A DNA stretch of 64,000 nt from Chloracidobacterium sp. (GTDB lineage: Bacteria > Acidobacteriota > Blastocatellia > Pyrinomonadales > Pyrinomonadaceae): the NCBI GenBank assembly GCA_016716305.1, contig JADJWP010000001.1, positions 310,001 to 374,000 of the forward strand, read 5' to 3'. Positions 16,585-26,004 of this stretch are shown one piece after another; the stretch's first letter is position 1, and each line of letters begins with the position of its first letter. The notes under the pieces were generated by a model. The model was not told the origin of the DNA. It was given only the letters and a program-made list of their open reading frames with translations, and ran no database searches. Both the position numbers and the translations under genes were made by a program.

Positions 16585-18039
16585 ATGTCAAATATTCAAA
16601 CTCCGAATGCAAGTTACAGCATGACGCTGCGCGTTCGGATCCATAACAAGCCGGGAAAACTAGGTGAAATAACTACTGCGATCGGACGTGCCGGCGGCGA
16701 CATCGAGGGTATCGATATCGTTAGCGCCGGCAAGGACTTTTTGATCCGGGACATTACGGTCAATGCCGCGAGCGAATCTCACGACAAAGAGATCATTGCC
16801 GCGGTCGGGGCGATCGATGGTGTCGAAGTGATAAACGTCAGCGACCGGACCTTTCTGATGCACCTCGGCGGCAAGATCGAAATGGTCTCGAAAGCTCCGC
16901 TCAAAACAAGGTCCGACCTCTCTATGGCATACACGCCGGGTGTCGCGCGAGTTTGCGAAGCGATCCATGAGGACCCGGAAAAGGTATTTAATCTGACGAT
17001 CAAAAAGAATACGGTCGCGGTCGTATCAGACGGTACCGCCGTACTCGGGCTTGGCGACATCGGGCCCGCGGCGGCGATGCCCGTGATGGAGGGCAAGTGT
17101 CAGCTCTTCAAGGAATTTGGCGGAGTTGATGCTTTCCCGATCTGCCTTAACACGAAAGACCCGCACGAAATAGTCCAGACGATAAAGAACATTGCTGTCG
17201 GATTCGGCGGGATCAATCTGGAAGATATCTCGGCTCCGCGGTGCTTTGAGATCGAACAGCGGCTCAAAGAAGAACTTGATATTCCGGTATTTCACGATGA
17301 CCAGCACGGAACGGCCGTCGTCGTTCTTGCGGCCCTGATCAATGCCCTCAAGATCACCGGCAAGGAAATGAAAGACATCAAGTTGGTGGTCAACGGCATC
17401 GGAGCTGCTGGGGTAGCATGCTCGAAGATCGTGATGGCCGCCGGCGTTACCAACATAATCGGGTGTGATACGACCGGAGCGATATACAAAGGCCGCAAGG
17501 AGAATATGAACTGGGTGAAAGATTGGTACGCCCGTAACACCAATCCGAAAGGTGAACATGGTACGATCCACGACGTCATCAAGGACGCCGACGTCTTTTT
17601 TGGCCTGTCGGCGCCCGGTGTTATTGACGAGAACGACCTGGCCAAAATGGCAAATGACCCGATCGTGTTCGCAATGGCAAACCCGACACCGGAAATAATG
17701 CCTGAGGATGCCGCCGGCCACGTCGCCGTCATGGCGACCGGAAGATCTGATTATCCCAACCAGATAAATAACGTTCTCTGCTTTCCGGGAATCTTTCGCG
17801 GGGCCTTGAACTGCCGCGCGTCGCGAATTAACGAAGCTATGAAACTCGCGGCTGCCAACGCGATAGCTGGCATTATCGGCCCCGAGGAGCTTCACCCCGA
17901 CTACATCATTCCGTCGGTCTTCGACCGCCGGGTCGGCGAAGCGGTCGCGTCTGCGGTGGAAGCGGCCGCATACGAAACAGGCGTCGCGAGGCGCGAGCGG
18001 GCGACATCCGATAGTGAATTCGCGACCGCAGTTATTTGA
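16585..18039 (+). CDS. Malic enzyme with N-terminal ACT domain
   Basis: The enzyme oxidatively decarboxylates malate to pyruvate. Residues 12-88 form an ACT domain (LRVRIHNKPGKLGEITTAIG), a ligand-binding regulatory module. The catalytic part follows with Tyr in SMAYTPGVA, the Lys region LTIKKNTVAVVSDGTAVLGLG, the metal-binding FHDDQHGTA, the nucleotide fold VVNGIGAAGVA and MANPTPE. Length of 484 residues fits the short bacterial malic enzymes plus ACT. NAD versus NADP use cannot be fixed. It is divergent from hflX and overlaps or abuts the next gene, with which it is probably cotranscribed. Confidence 0.92.
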   Translation: MSNIQTPNASYSMTLRVRIHNKPGKLGEITTAIGRAGGDIEGIDIVSAGKDFLIRDITVNAASESHDKEIIAAVGAIDGVEVINVSDRTFLMHLGGKIEMVSKAPLKTRSDLSMAYTPGVARVCEAIHEDPEKVFNLTIKKNTVAVVSDGTAVLGLGDIGPAAAMPVMEGKCQLFKEFGGVDAFPICLNTKDPHEIVQTIKNIAVGFGGINLEDISAPRCFEIEQRLKEELDIPVFHDDQHGTAVVVLAALINALKITGKEMKDIKLVVNGIGAAGVACSKIVMAAGVTNIIGCDTTGAIYKGRKENMNWVKDWYARNTNPKGEHGTIHDVIKDADVFFGLSAPGVIDENDLAKMANDPIVFAMANPTPEIMPEDAAGHVAVMATGRSDYPNQINNVLCFPGIFRGALNCRASRINEAMKLAAANAIAGIIGPEELHPDYIIPSVFDRRVGEAVASAVEAAAYETGVARRERATSDSEFATAVI

Positions 18040-18041
18040 TC

Positions 18042-18686
18042 ATGATAGCCAAACAGCTCGAAAAAATGACCGTCGAAGAGGTAGCCAATTCCCTCACCCA
18101 TGGCTTTGGGCTGATCTTGAGCGTTGCTGGCTTCTTATTTCTCGTCTCGCTTGCGATCGTCAAAGGTGATGGTTGGCATATAGCAGCTAGTGTGGTTTAC
18201 GGAGCATCGCTAGTTATCCTTTATGCGGCGTCGACCATATATCATGCGACGACCTCGCCCGAATTGAAACACCGCCTTCAGCTGATCGATCACTGCTGCA
18301 TTTATTTGCTCATTGCAGGAAGTTATACGCCGTTTCTGATGATCGTGCTTGGCGGTTCGTTCGGAATGGGAATGCTTGCATTCGTTTGGGCCTTTGCTCT
18401 TTTCGGCATCTCGATGAAGGTCATGTTTTGGGGCCGCTTCAATTTGGTCGGCGTGGCATCGTACCTGATCATGGGCTGGATCGGTGTACTGGCGATACAG
18501 CCGTTATACTCCGCACTCGGGCTCGAAGCCCTTGTGCTCGTGGTTGCCGGCGGCGTCAGCTATTCGCTTGGCGTTATCTTTTTTGGCTGGAAAAGCATAA
18601 AGCATCATCACGCGATCTTCCACGTCTTCGTACTCGCGGGCAGTATCCTGCATTTTGCTGCGATCTCGATGTACGTGCTGAGATAG
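18042..18686 (+). CDS. Hemolysin III family (PAQR-like) membrane protein
   Basis: A seven-helix membrane protein of the hemolysin III/YqfA/TrhA family, about 214 residues. Family landmarks are NSLTHGFG near the N-terminus, AASTIYHATTSP, DHCCIYLLIAGSYTPF and the C-terminal HHAIFHVFVLAGSILHF. The conserved His, Asp and Ser residues could bind zinc as in PAQR receptors. Bacterial members influence membrane fluidity or energetics; true haemolysin activity is doubtful. ATG 18042 lies 2 bases after the malic enzyme stop; an in-frame TTG at 18036 overlaps that stop. Confidence 0.88.
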   Translation: MIAKQLEKMTVEEVANSLTHGFGLILSVAGFLFLVSLAIVKGDGWHIAASVVYGASLVILYAASTIYHATTSPELKHRLQLIDHCCIYLLIAGSYTPFLMIVLGGSFGMGMLAFVWAFALFGISMKVMFWGRFNLVGVASYLIMGWIGVLAIQPLYSALGLEALVLVVAGGVSYSLGVIFFGWKSIKHHHAIFHVFVLAGSILHFAAISMYVLR

Positions 18687-18704
18687 CTGCCGTCGGGCAC
18701 CCTC

Positions 18705-18725
18705 GGCCAAGAATCTTGCCTTTTT
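18705..18725 (+). terminator. Short intrinsic terminator
   Basis: GGCCAAGA (18705-18712) pairs with TCTTGCC (18714-18720) with one bulge, followed by five T. It ends the malic enzyme/hemolysin III transcript. The rest of the gap to 18862 contains GGAGG at 18851-18855 serving the next gene. Confidence 0.55.
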
Positions 18726-18862
18726 CGCCATTACGGCGTAATATCTTCCAAATCAGAAATTGTTGTTTCTAACGCCTGCAGTAGGTCGGCGTGTGTCCGC
18801 TCATGACGGTCGCCGGTCAAATGTAGGTTCCCTTTTCAGGCCCGCATTCAGGAGGATCTTCA

Positions 18863-20632
18863 ATGTCGAGAATTTCATCGGTTTGTATTCGTTTCTTTGC
18901 AGTTGTTTCGATCTTTGCCGCTGCTGCCAGTGCAGCGACCTTTACCGTAAACAAGACGGCTGACACCAACGATGGTGCTTGTAACGAAGACTGCTCGCTG
19001 CGCGAGGCGGTCGCTGCCGCGAATTCGTCGCCTGAAGCGGACACTATCGTGTTCGACGCGAGTGTATTCGCCGGCCCGCAAACGATCACTTTCGCTCTTG
19101 GCGAGATAATTGTCGTCAACAGCGGAGGGCTTCGGATAATCGGGCCGGGAGCGATAAAACTCACACTTGATGGAAATAGTACGAGCAGGATGATCTCGAA
19201 CAGCGCGGCATCGGTACTCACGATCAGCGGGCTCACGTTCACCCGCGGGAATGGCGTCGGGGCAACAAACAGTAATTCGGGCGGTGCCCTGATGAACAAC
19301 GCCGGAACCGTTTCAGTATTCAATTCGGTTTTTGCGAATAACGTCACGACAGGGACGGCCGGAGCGATCCGCAATTCCGGAGCCGGAAGTATCCTGAATG
19401 TCGTCAACTGTCATTTCTTCAATAATACCGCAGGCTCATCTGCCGGAGCGATCCAGAACTTTGCGACAAGCGTGCTTAACGTTTCGAATTCGAGTTTCGT
19501 CGGGAATACAAGCAGCGGTGCGACCGGCGGCGGCGCAATGCAGGTCAATGGGACCGCCAATATTTCGACCTCGACGTTCAGCGGCAACAATTCGCCCGGC
19601 GGTGCCGGAGGCGGCCTGTCGGTCAACGGTACTCTCATAAACATCAACAACGTGACGATGGTCGGGAACACGGCGACCACTCAGGGAGGTGGGCTCCATC
19701 GAGGATCGACCAATGTGAATTTCTTTATCCGAAACTCGATAATTGCCGGCAATAACGGTATTGCGACATCGCCGGATGTCACGAATTCAGCCGGCGGCCT
19801 CGCATCACAGGGCAATAATCTCATCGGCAACGTCGGGACCAGCACGGGATGGGTAATGTCCGATCTGCAGAATCAGAATCCGCTCGTTGGGCCGCTCGGT
19901 TCTAACGGCGGACTTGGCCGGACCCATGCGCTGCTTGCCGGTTCGCCCGCGATCGGTGCGGGCAACCCATGTGTCATCGACCTTTCGTGCGGAACGAACA
20001 ATCCGGCGACGCCGATCGTGATCGATCAGCGCGGACAGGGATTTGACGATTCGGTCGAGATCGGTGCATATACGATCAATGCCGAGACGCCGGCGTTTCT
20101 GCCGAATGCCCAGCCCGGCATTCCGTACAGTTATCAACTCACCGGCGCAAACACGGGCTTCACATTTCTGACCGGCGGGACCCTGCCGCCCGGGATCGAC
20201 CTGACCACCAACGGTGCGGTGACGTCTTTGGCAGGCGATCCGACCACGCCCGGCGTTTATTTCTTTACGATCGCCACGGCTTCGGCAAGCCAGCCCACGC
20301 AGTTCGTTGTTCAGCCTTATGTGATCTCGGTTCAGACCGACCGGAATCAGGTCGGTGTCAATGTTCGAATTACATATAACGGCGGGCCGCCCCGGACGCG
20401 TTTCCCTGCTTTTCTGAGCGGTCTAGACGGCACCTCCTATCCTTCGATGACTTCAACATTTGGAAATTTGAATTTTGAGAACGTGATTCCGGGAAGTCTT
20501 TATTCGATCCAGATAACGAGTAAAGAACTCGGCACGCTTACCGGCGGCTTTATTGCGGAAGGTACGTTTACGATCCCTGATATCGAGATCGGCGGGCAGC
20601 CAATGAGAACCCGGACGCAGACTAAACGTTAA
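18863..20632 (+). CDS. Secreted CSLREA-domain right-handed beta-helix protein
   Basis: A 589-residue exported protein. A signal peptide (about 1-24, ending AAASA) is followed by the CSLREA module with C40-x3-CSLREAV and NKTADTNDG. Residues 60-400 carry degenerate beta-helix turns (GLTFTRGNG, NSVFANN, SSFVGN, STFSGN, NNVTMVGN), then a putative Ig-like domain (PYSYQLTGANTGF...LPPGIDL) and a C-terminal beta-rich module of about 100 residues. Such proteins are surface or secreted polymers of unknown ligand, common in Acidobacteriota. GGAGG eight bases upstream supports the start. It converges with the response regulator gene and overlaps it by 4 bases tail to tail, without an obvious terminator. 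Confidence 0.85.
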   Translation: MSRISSVCIRFFAVVSIFAAAASAATFTVNKTADTNDGACNEDCSLREAVAAANSSPEADTIVFDASVFAGPQTITFALGEIIVVNSGGLRIIGPGAIKLTLDGNSTSRMISNSAASVLTISGLTFTRGNGVGATNSNSGGALMNNAGTVSVFNSVFANNVTTGTAGAIRNSGAGSILNVVNCHFFNNTAGSSAGAIQNFATSVLNVSNSSFVGNTSSGATGGGAMQVNGTANISTSTFSGNNSPGGAGGGLSVNGTLININNVTMVGNTATTQGGGLHRGSTNVNFFIRNSIIAGNNGIATSPDVTNSAGGLASQGNNLIGNVGTSTGWVMSDLQNQNPLVGPLGSNGGLGRTHALLAGSPAIGAGNPCVIDLSCGTNNPATPIVIDQRGQGFDDSVEIGAYTINAETPAFLPNAQPGIPYSYQLTGANTGFTFLTGGTLPPGIDLTTNGAVTSLAGDPTTPGVYFFTIATASASQPTQFVVQPYVISVQTDRNQVGVNVRITYNGGPPRTRFPAFLSGLDGTSYPSMTSTFGNLNFENVIPGSLYSIQITSKELGTLTGGFIAEGTFTIPDIEIGGQPMRTRTQTKR

Positions 20633-21309
20633 GCAGAGAATTTGTAGCCGAGGCCGTGTACCGTTTGGATGTAACGCGGGTGTTTAGGGTTTTCTTCAAG
20701 CTTTTGACGAAGCCATGCGATGTGGACGTCGACCGTCCGAGTCGATGGCATCGCATCGTAACCCCAAACCTCATCGAGCAGATGATCGCGCGAATGGACA
20801 TTGCCTCGGTTCTCGATCAAGAACTGCAGCAGTTTGAACTCCATCGCTGAGAGTTCGATCGGCGATGCGTGTTTCGTAACCTCAGCCCGCTTGAAGTCCA
20901 CCGCGATATCGCCGAATCGATACACGTCTTGCGTCGAGCCGTTAGTAGATGACGAGCGCCTAAGCAAGGCCTCGATGCGCGCGAGAAGTTCGATCACTTC
21001 AAATGGCTTTGTAAGGTAATCGTCCGCCCCGAGTTTCAGCCCGAGCACTTTATCGATCGTCTCGCCTTTAGCCGTGAGCATCAATATGGGAGTCGTTATG
21101 CCTTTTTGTCTAAGGTCCCGACAGACGTCGTAGCCGTTCTTTTTAGGCAGCATGACGTCAAGTACGATCAGGTCAAACTCTCCCGTAGAGCCGAGTTCGA
21201 AGCCCGCAATGCCGTCAGGGGCGCTCGTGACCTTGTAGCCTTCGCTTCGAAGACGGTCGGTCAATGTGATTATCAGGCCTTTTTCGTCTTCGACGAGCAG
21301 GATCTTCAT
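20629..21309 (-). CDS. OmpR/PhoB-family response regulator
   Basis: A 226-residue two-domain regulator. The receiver domain (1-115) has the acidic pair in VEDE, phosphoacceptor D51 (IVLDVMLP), the Thr in LMLTAKG and the Lys in YLTKPFE. A winged-helix DNA-binding domain follows, with LSAMEFKLLQFL, SRDHLLDEVWGYD and RTVDVHIAWLRQKLE. ATG 21309 (MKILLVEDE) is chosen over an in-frame codon 42 bases upstream because it matches family N-termini. The sensor kinase gene ends 53 bases upstream on the same strand, so the two form an operon. Target genes are not evident. Confidence 0.93.
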   Translation of the reverse strand: MKILLVEDEKGLIITLTDRLRSEGYKVTSAPDGIAGFELGSTGEFDLIVLDVMLPKKNGYDVCRDLRQKGITTPILMLTAKGETIDKVLGLKLGADDYLTKPFEVIELLARIEALLRRSSSTNGSTQDVYRFGDIAVDFKRAEVTKHASPIELSAMEFKLLQFLIENRGNVHSRDHLLDEVWGYDAMPSTRTVDVHIAWLRQKLEENPKHPRYIQTVHGLGYKFSA

Positions 21310-21362
21310 AGAGGTCAGAGCGAAATTCGAAGGTCGACACGGATTCAACAAGACGAATTCGG

Positions 21363-23183
21363 TCAGGCGATCTGTAATGAGCCGGGCAGCTCGATCGTGA
21401 ACCGGCTCCCCTTCCCTGCCTCACTTGCGACGCGCACGGTGCCGCCGTGAGCTTCGGCTATCTCCTTCACAAGGCTCAGCCCGAGTCCATTGCCGTGGAT
21501 CTGCGCATCGACCACTTCCTTGGATCTGTAAAACGGTTCGAAGATCATCCGTTGGTCGCCCTGGGCGATGCCGATTCCCTTATCTTCCACCGCGATCTCA
21601 AATCCCCCGGAGGTCCTGGATGTCGAAACGCGAAGCCATCGGGTTCCGTTGCTGTACTTGATCGAGTTCTGGATCAGATTTTGGACCGCACCGGTCAGAG
21701 CATCTGCATCGGCTGAGACCGGCGGCAGATCGGGGTCAATATCGGTCTCGATCTTAAAAGCATTTTCTTCGAGCTGCGGCATCGACTCGCGGATAGCCTT
21801 TTGCGCGACGGTCGCGAGATCGGTCTCGGCGAAGTTATACTTCTTGCGTCCCGACTGTGCCCCGGCAAATTCCAGGATCTGCTCGACCATCGACGTAAGC
21901 TTCTTGCCCTCACCCTTGATCAACTCGCCATACCGTGCAACCTGTTCGCGGTCGCTCGCTACACCATCGACCAGATTTTCGCCCGCCGAGTAGATCACGG
22001 CCAGCGGTGTCCGAAACTCATGCGAGACCGATGAAACGAAATCGACCTGTCGTTGAGCATAGGCTTTTGATCGCTGGGCGGAATAGATGATCGCGCCTGC
22101 AGCAAGTGCCATCAGCGTGAGTATTCCAAAGCCAATTCCAAGGTTTCTGATCTTTACGTTCGTTACGAACGCGTCGATCGAGCCGTCACGGTGCTGAGCG
22201 GTCAAGGTCCACGATGCGGGCTGACCATCTGCGAGAGTCGAAAAGATCTGAGATCTCGGTTGGCCTCCGCGTTTCATTTCCACCGTGACCATACCCGAGG
22301 TGGAATTGCTATTGGTCTGCAAGCTGCTGAACGTTTGGGTCTCGATGCGTTGATTGACGATCACGTCGCTCCTTTGGCGTTGAGCAACGCCCGCAGGCAA
22401 CGCATCACGATTCGAAAAGAAAATGAAGCTGTCCGTCGATAGGTCAAAAAGCGGAGCCGACGCATCCTTGCCCGATACTGGGCCGCCTTTAGAAAAAACG
22501 CTATTGCCCTCGCGGTCAAATATGGCTAGATCGAACTCGTCGTCGGGAAAGTGCTTTTGCACGAGTGTGCGTACCAGTTCGTCCTTTATTACGTTTTCAT
22601 CGAGAAAGACCGCCAGATAACCAAAACGCCCCGGTAAATTTATCACAGGAGGCTCGGTTGCCTGACTGCTTCGGACCACTATTCTCTCGATATTGCGGGT
22701 CGATTCGTGGGCCGGAACAAGCAACAGAAACCGGCTTGTATCGACCGCTTTTCGATTCTTCTCCTTCAGCGACTGTTGCTTTAGTTCACGAAGGTCCGGC
22801 GTCCATTCGGCCGTTTTGAATTCCCTGGTCGATCGATCGAACTTCATCGGGAGAGCATCTGAGCCGGTTTCAAAAAAGACGAAGTCCTTTATCAATTCCG
22901 GATAGCCGGTCCTTCCGCGCCAATAATCATATCTCTCGTTGAACTGAACCGAGCTTCCGGAACGCCATGTATCGGCATCGAGCTGGAAATTTACGTAAGC
23001 AGCCTGGATCTCGCGATTGAAGTCCTCGGCGAATCGTTCCGCCGCATCCTGAACGCGCTTTTCCATTTTTGTGCGTTCGTTCTCGCTGATCTGCGATTGC
23101 CAACGATATTGAAGTGCCCCGAGCAGTACGAGTGCACTACCTAGCAAGAGGAGCGATATCAATGTTGGCCACGATCTCTTCAT
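21363..23183 (-). CDS. Sensor histidine kinase
   Basis: A 606-residue membrane kinase. It has an N-terminal helix (about 7-25), a periplasmic sensor region of about 315 residues without a recognised domain, and a second helix (about 347-367). The HisKA domain then carries H388 in SHEFRTPLA, and the HATPase domain has NLIQNSIKYS (N box), EDKGIGI (G1), FEPFYRS (F box) and GNGLGLSL (G2). It should phosphorylate the response regulator encoded 53 bases downstream. The signal is unknown. It is divergent from a secreted-protein gene, with 221 bases between the two starts. Confidence 0.93.
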   Translation of the reverse strand: MKRSWPTLISLLLLGSALVLLGALQYRWQSQISENERTKMEKRVQDAAERFAEDFNREIQAAYVNFQLDADTWRSGSSVQFNERYDYWRGRTGYPELIKDFVFFETGSDALPMKFDRSTREFKTAEWTPDLRELKQQSLKEKNRKAVDTSRFLLLVPAHESTRNIERIVVRSSQATEPPVINLPGRFGYLAVFLDENVIKDELVRTLVQKHFPDDEFDLAIFDREGNSVFSKGGPVSGKDASAPLFDLSTDSFIFFSNRDALPAGVAQRQRSDVIVNQRIETQTFSSLQTNSNSTSGMVTVEMKRGGQPRSQIFSTLADGQPASWTLTAQHRDGSIDAFVTNVKIRNLGIGFGILTLMALAAGAIIYSAQRSKAYAQRQVDFVSSVSHEFRTPLAVIYSAGENLVDGVASDREQVARYGELIKGEGKKLTSMVEQILEFAGAQSGRKKYNFAETDLATVAQKAIRESMPQLEENAFKIETDIDPDLPPVSADADALTGAVQNLIQNSIKYSNGTRWLRVSTSRTSGGFEIAVEDKGIGIAQGDQRMIFEPFYRSKEVVDAQIHGNGLGLSLVKEIAEAHGGTVRVASEAGKGSRFTIELPGSLQIA

Positions 23184-23404
23184 CGGTTCCCATTTTCTAT
23201 TGTAGAATTGCCCTTGTCTATCGTTTTTCGGCAGATTTTACATTCTTTACAATTTCTTTGCGTTGTCTTAACCATTTGGACGATACAAACTGGAATAATC
23301 CACAATGCCGGGAGAGTGATTTTGCCATATTAAGCATACTTCCTCCTGAAGTCAGTGACACGGATCGCGACCCCGGCAATAGAAAATTTTGGCGGAGGCA
23401 AATT

Positions 23405-24517
23405 ATGAAGAGATTTATTGTTTCGGTACTTTTTGTTGCGGTTTTCTTTATCGGCCTGGGCGAATTGGCCGACAGCGTTCGTGCTGGTCTCAAGTCAGAC
23501 CAGAAGGCCCTGGATATCATAGCCAAGGCTCGCCAGGCTCTGGGCGGTGATGCGGCATTGGCCGAGGTTCGCAGTATGGTCATCGTCGGACGAACGTCCA
23601 CAACGATCAAGATAGACGGCGCCGACAGGACCGAACAAGGCGAGACCGAGATAGCTATGCAATTTCCCGATAAGCTGATGAAAAAGATCAAGATCGGGAA
23701 CGCAGACGGTGTGGCTGCGGGCGAAAAGCATGTCATCAAGAGCCACGACGTGATAGTGATGCGAAAGGGTGAGGGCGAAGCGGCGAAACTCGAGGGCAAG
23801 GATGCTGAATTCACGACGACCGACGGTAAGACGTTCGTTATCAAGAAAGGCTCGAACGGCGAATTTACGACCGACGACGGCAAGAAGGTCATAGTCAGAA
23901 CCGCACCGCCATCAGGCGACTTCGTTTGGAAAGGCAAGGGCGATGGCGGAGAAAATGTCGAAAAGGTTGTTGTCCGTACCGGCAGCCCGGCCGAACTTCA
24001 CGGCGGCGTCAGGCAGAACGAACTGCTTAGAATGGCTCTAATGCTCCTCGTAAAGGCTCCGGACGGCATGGACGTAAGCTATACGTTCGACGGCGAGGGC
24101 ACAGTTGACGGAACAAACGTAAACATCATTGCCGCTTCGTTCGCCGGCTCGACCTATCGTCTTCACCTCGACAAGAGCACCAATCTGCCGGTCGCATTTG
24201 GATACAAAGGCCTTGCCATGCCGCAGATCGTGAAATTTACACGCGACGCACCAAATGGCGGTGAATCGAAAGAAGATGTTGTTTTCACGAAACGAATCGA
24301 CGTAAACGCCGAAACGACCGATGCTTTGGTGAAGTTTGCCGACTTCAGGAGCACGGGCGGCGTTTTGCTTCCCTATCGATGGACAACGACCGCGGGTGGA
24401 CAAACGACCGAGATCTTTGATGTGACATCCTTCGAAGTAAACCCGGCAAATATTGCGGATCGCTTCTCAGATCAGAAGATCATGATCAGAACGTCGAAAC
24501 CGGCTGAGACCAACTAG
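23405..24517 (+). CDS. Exported protein of unknown function
   Basis: ATG 23405 with GGAGG at about 23394-23398 gives 370 residues starting MKRFIVSVLFVAVFFIGLG, a signal peptide. The open frame runs upstream to 23114, but that part overlaps the divergent kinase gene. The mature protein begins with DQKALDIIAKARQALGG, a start often seen in Acidobacteriota periplasmic proteins, and is beta-rich with an acidic, Lys-rich central insert. It resembles outer-membrane lipoprotein-sorting-like proteins in general shape, but no family is claimed. It is divergent from the two-component system, which might control it. A strong terminator follows. Confidence 0.75.
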   Translation: MKRFIVSVLFVAVFFIGLGELADSVRAGLKSDQKALDIIAKARQALGGDAALAEVRSMVIVGRTSTTIKIDGADRTEQGETEIAMQFPDKLMKKIKIGNADGVAAGEKHVIKSHDVIVMRKGEGEAAKLEGKDAEFTTTDGKTFVIKKGSNGEFTTDDGKKVIVRTAPPSGDFVWKGKGDGGENVEKVVVRTGSPAELHGGVRQNELLRMALMLLVKAPDGMDVSYTFDGEGTVDGTNVNIIAASFAGSTYRLHLDKSTNLPVAFGYKGLAMPQIVKFTRDAPNGGESKEDVVFTKRIDVNAETTDALVKFADFRSTGGVLLPYRWTTTAGGQTTEIFDVTSFEVNPANIADRFSDQKIMIRTSKPAETN

Positions 24518-24545
24518 TCTCACCGACAAATACCAACAGAAAATC

Positions 24546-24580
24546 GGACGGAGCCTAAATTTCGGCTCTGTCCTTTTTTT
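24546..24580 (+). terminator. Intrinsic terminator
   Basis: GGACGGAGCC (24546-24555) pairs with GGCTCTGTCC (24564-24573), one G-U pair, 8-base loop, then seven T at 24574-24580. Confidence 0.85.
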
Positions 24581-24603
24581 GAATTACGAGCTCGAACAAT
24601 GGA

Positions 24604-25638
24604 TCACTTTGATCGGGCCGCAACAGCGGCCGAGACAGTCCGGCCCGCATCGATCGCCGGCTTGATGTGGCGGTGGTTGGTAAAATGCCCGGCAACGTAG
24701 ATGCCGGGGACGTTCGTCTCGAAGGTCCCCGGATCGTAAACCGGAACCTCGCCGTGCTTACCTTGCTCGGTTTCGACGCCGAGCGATTTCAGCATCGTCA
24801 GATCAGCGTCCGAACCGATCAGCACGAACACGACATCGTTCGGGATCACGACCCGCTCACCCGCTTCGTTCTCAAGCTCGACCTCTCCCTCAAGGATCTC
24901 GATCACCTTGCCGAGAAAGAAAAGCTTCAAACAATGTTCCTTCAACTCTTTTTCGAGCGGCTGCTTGACCCAATATTTTATGCAGCCTTGCTTCGGATCA
25001 TTGTTCTCCCAATCCGACCGAAAGATCGCCAGCGTCGTCTCGGCACCTTCCTGAGCCAGAAACAACGCCGCCTCGCCCGCCGAATTCCCGCCGCCGACGA
25101 TCATCGCATGCTTCCGCACCCAAGGATACGTCTCGCGAAACACATCATGCACCTTAGGCAACTCCTCGCCCGGCACACCCAGCTTTCGCGGATGGTCCAT
25201 CGCCCCGATGGCAAACAGCACGTTCTTACCGTCGTAAAAGCCTTTATCCGTCACGACCCGATAGGCAATGTCCTCACGGCGAGGCGAGTTTGCAAACTCG
25301 ATCTTACCGACGAAACTGACCTTCTCTTCCGTCCGCACATTCAGCTCATTATCAAGCACGAACCGCACGTAGTATGAAAGAAGCTCCTCACGCGTAGGCT
25401 TTTCACGAGCAGGCTTCAGATCTCCGTCGTTAAACTCAAGCTCATTCGTCGTGGAAAAAACCGTCAGCCCGACCGGATAGTTGTAGATCGTATTCCCGAT
25501 CAACCCTTTCTCGATCACGACATACTCCAGCCCCGCACGCTTCGCCTCATACGCCGCCGAAATACCTGCCGGTCCCGCTCCGATGATGACAAGGTCAAGG
25601 ACCTTTTCAGTGGATAGTGGATAGTGGATAGTGGACAA
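24604..25638 (-). CDS. YpdA-like thioredoxin-reductase-family flavoprotein
   Basis: A 344-residue FAD/NAD(P)H oxidoreductase. The FAD-binding motif GAGPAGISAAYEAK is near residue 20, GVPGEELPKVHDV marks the middle, the NAD(P)H fold is IVGGGNSAGEAALFL, and the C-terminal FAD motif is GIYVAGHF. No CxxC redox pair is visible, as in YpdA (bacillithiol disulfide reductase) and ferredoxin-NADP reductase relatives, so the substrate is uncertain. The frame opens at a TTG at 25638 lying inside a short tandem repeat that encodes STIHYPLST; no ATG or good ribosome site is present near the natural start (EKVLDLVIIG). The repeat therefore appears to have replaced the original N-terminus. Confidence 0.85.
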   Translation of the reverse strand: MSTIHYPLSTEKVLDLVIIGAGPAGISAAYEAKRAGLEYVVIEKGLIGNTIYNYPVGLTVFSTTNELEFNDGDLKPAREKPTREELLSYYVRFVLDNELNVRTEEKVSFVGKIEFANSPRREDIAYRVVTDKGFYDGKNVLFAIGAMDHPRKLGVPGEELPKVHDVFRETYPWVRKHAMIVGGGNSAGEAALFLAQEGAETTLAIFRSDWENNDPKQGCIKYWVKQPLEKELKEHCLKLFFLGKVIEILEGEVELENEAGERVVIPNDVVFVLIGSDADLTMLKSLGVETEQGKHGEVPVYDPGTFETNVPGIYVAGHFTNHRHIKPAIDAGRTVSAAVAARSK

Positions 25639-25641
25639 TTA
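25609..25641 (+). repeat. Short tandem repeat, left arm of an inverted pair
   Basis: The plus strand has three and a half copies of the 7-base unit GTGGATA or GGATAGT, ending in GGATAGTGGACAAT (25626-25639). That 14-mer occurs inverted at 26003-26016. This arm forms the start of the YpdA-like gene and touches the stop codon of the S23 pseudogene. Confidence 0.75.
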
Positions 25642-26004
25642 TTGAAGCCCTCTCTTAACTGTCTTTATAGACGCGGTCAGCATTTTGATGATCTCACTAC
25701 AGTCATCACGCAACGATTCGGCTTGGGCATTTTTATTGAATTGTTCGTCTCTCAGCAGCCGGAGCCAATAGTCGGTTTCAACGGCTACCTTCAAAGCAAT
25801 CGACAATTTACTGATGAAGTCTGCTTTCGACTGAGCCTGATTCGCCTCGGCAACATTCGCTCCAACCGAAGTACCACATCGTAGGATCTGCTTAGAGAGC
25901 ACGTACTCCCTGTGTTCTTAAATCAAATGACGATAAAGCTTTATAATGCGCCTAGCGAAGGCATAGGTTTTCGAAGCGAGCGGGTTTTCCGAAGGATTGT
26001 CCAT
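25639..26004 (-). pseudogene. S23/four-helix-bundle protein gene with a nonsense codon
   Basis: Reading from ATG 26004 the frame gives MDNPSENPLASKTYAFARR, IIKLYRHLI, then TAA at 25920-25918, then EHREYVLSKQILRCGTSVGA and on to a stop at 25641-25639. Together this is one complete four-helix-bundle protein of the family called S23 or 23S rRNA intervening-sequence protein, about 121 residues, with its RSGTS-like motif (RCGTSVGANVAEA). The in-frame TAA replaces codon 29 (a Lys AAA would restore the frame). The part after the stop could still be read from GTG 25902 as an 87-residue fragment. The element is bracketed exactly by inverted short repeats and separates the YpdA-like gene from the ygfZ pair. 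Confidence 0.8.

Noticed and set aside
17026..17895. Minus-strand open frame of 289 codons
   Set aside because: It is antisense to the malic enzyme catalytic domain, with no homology of its own.
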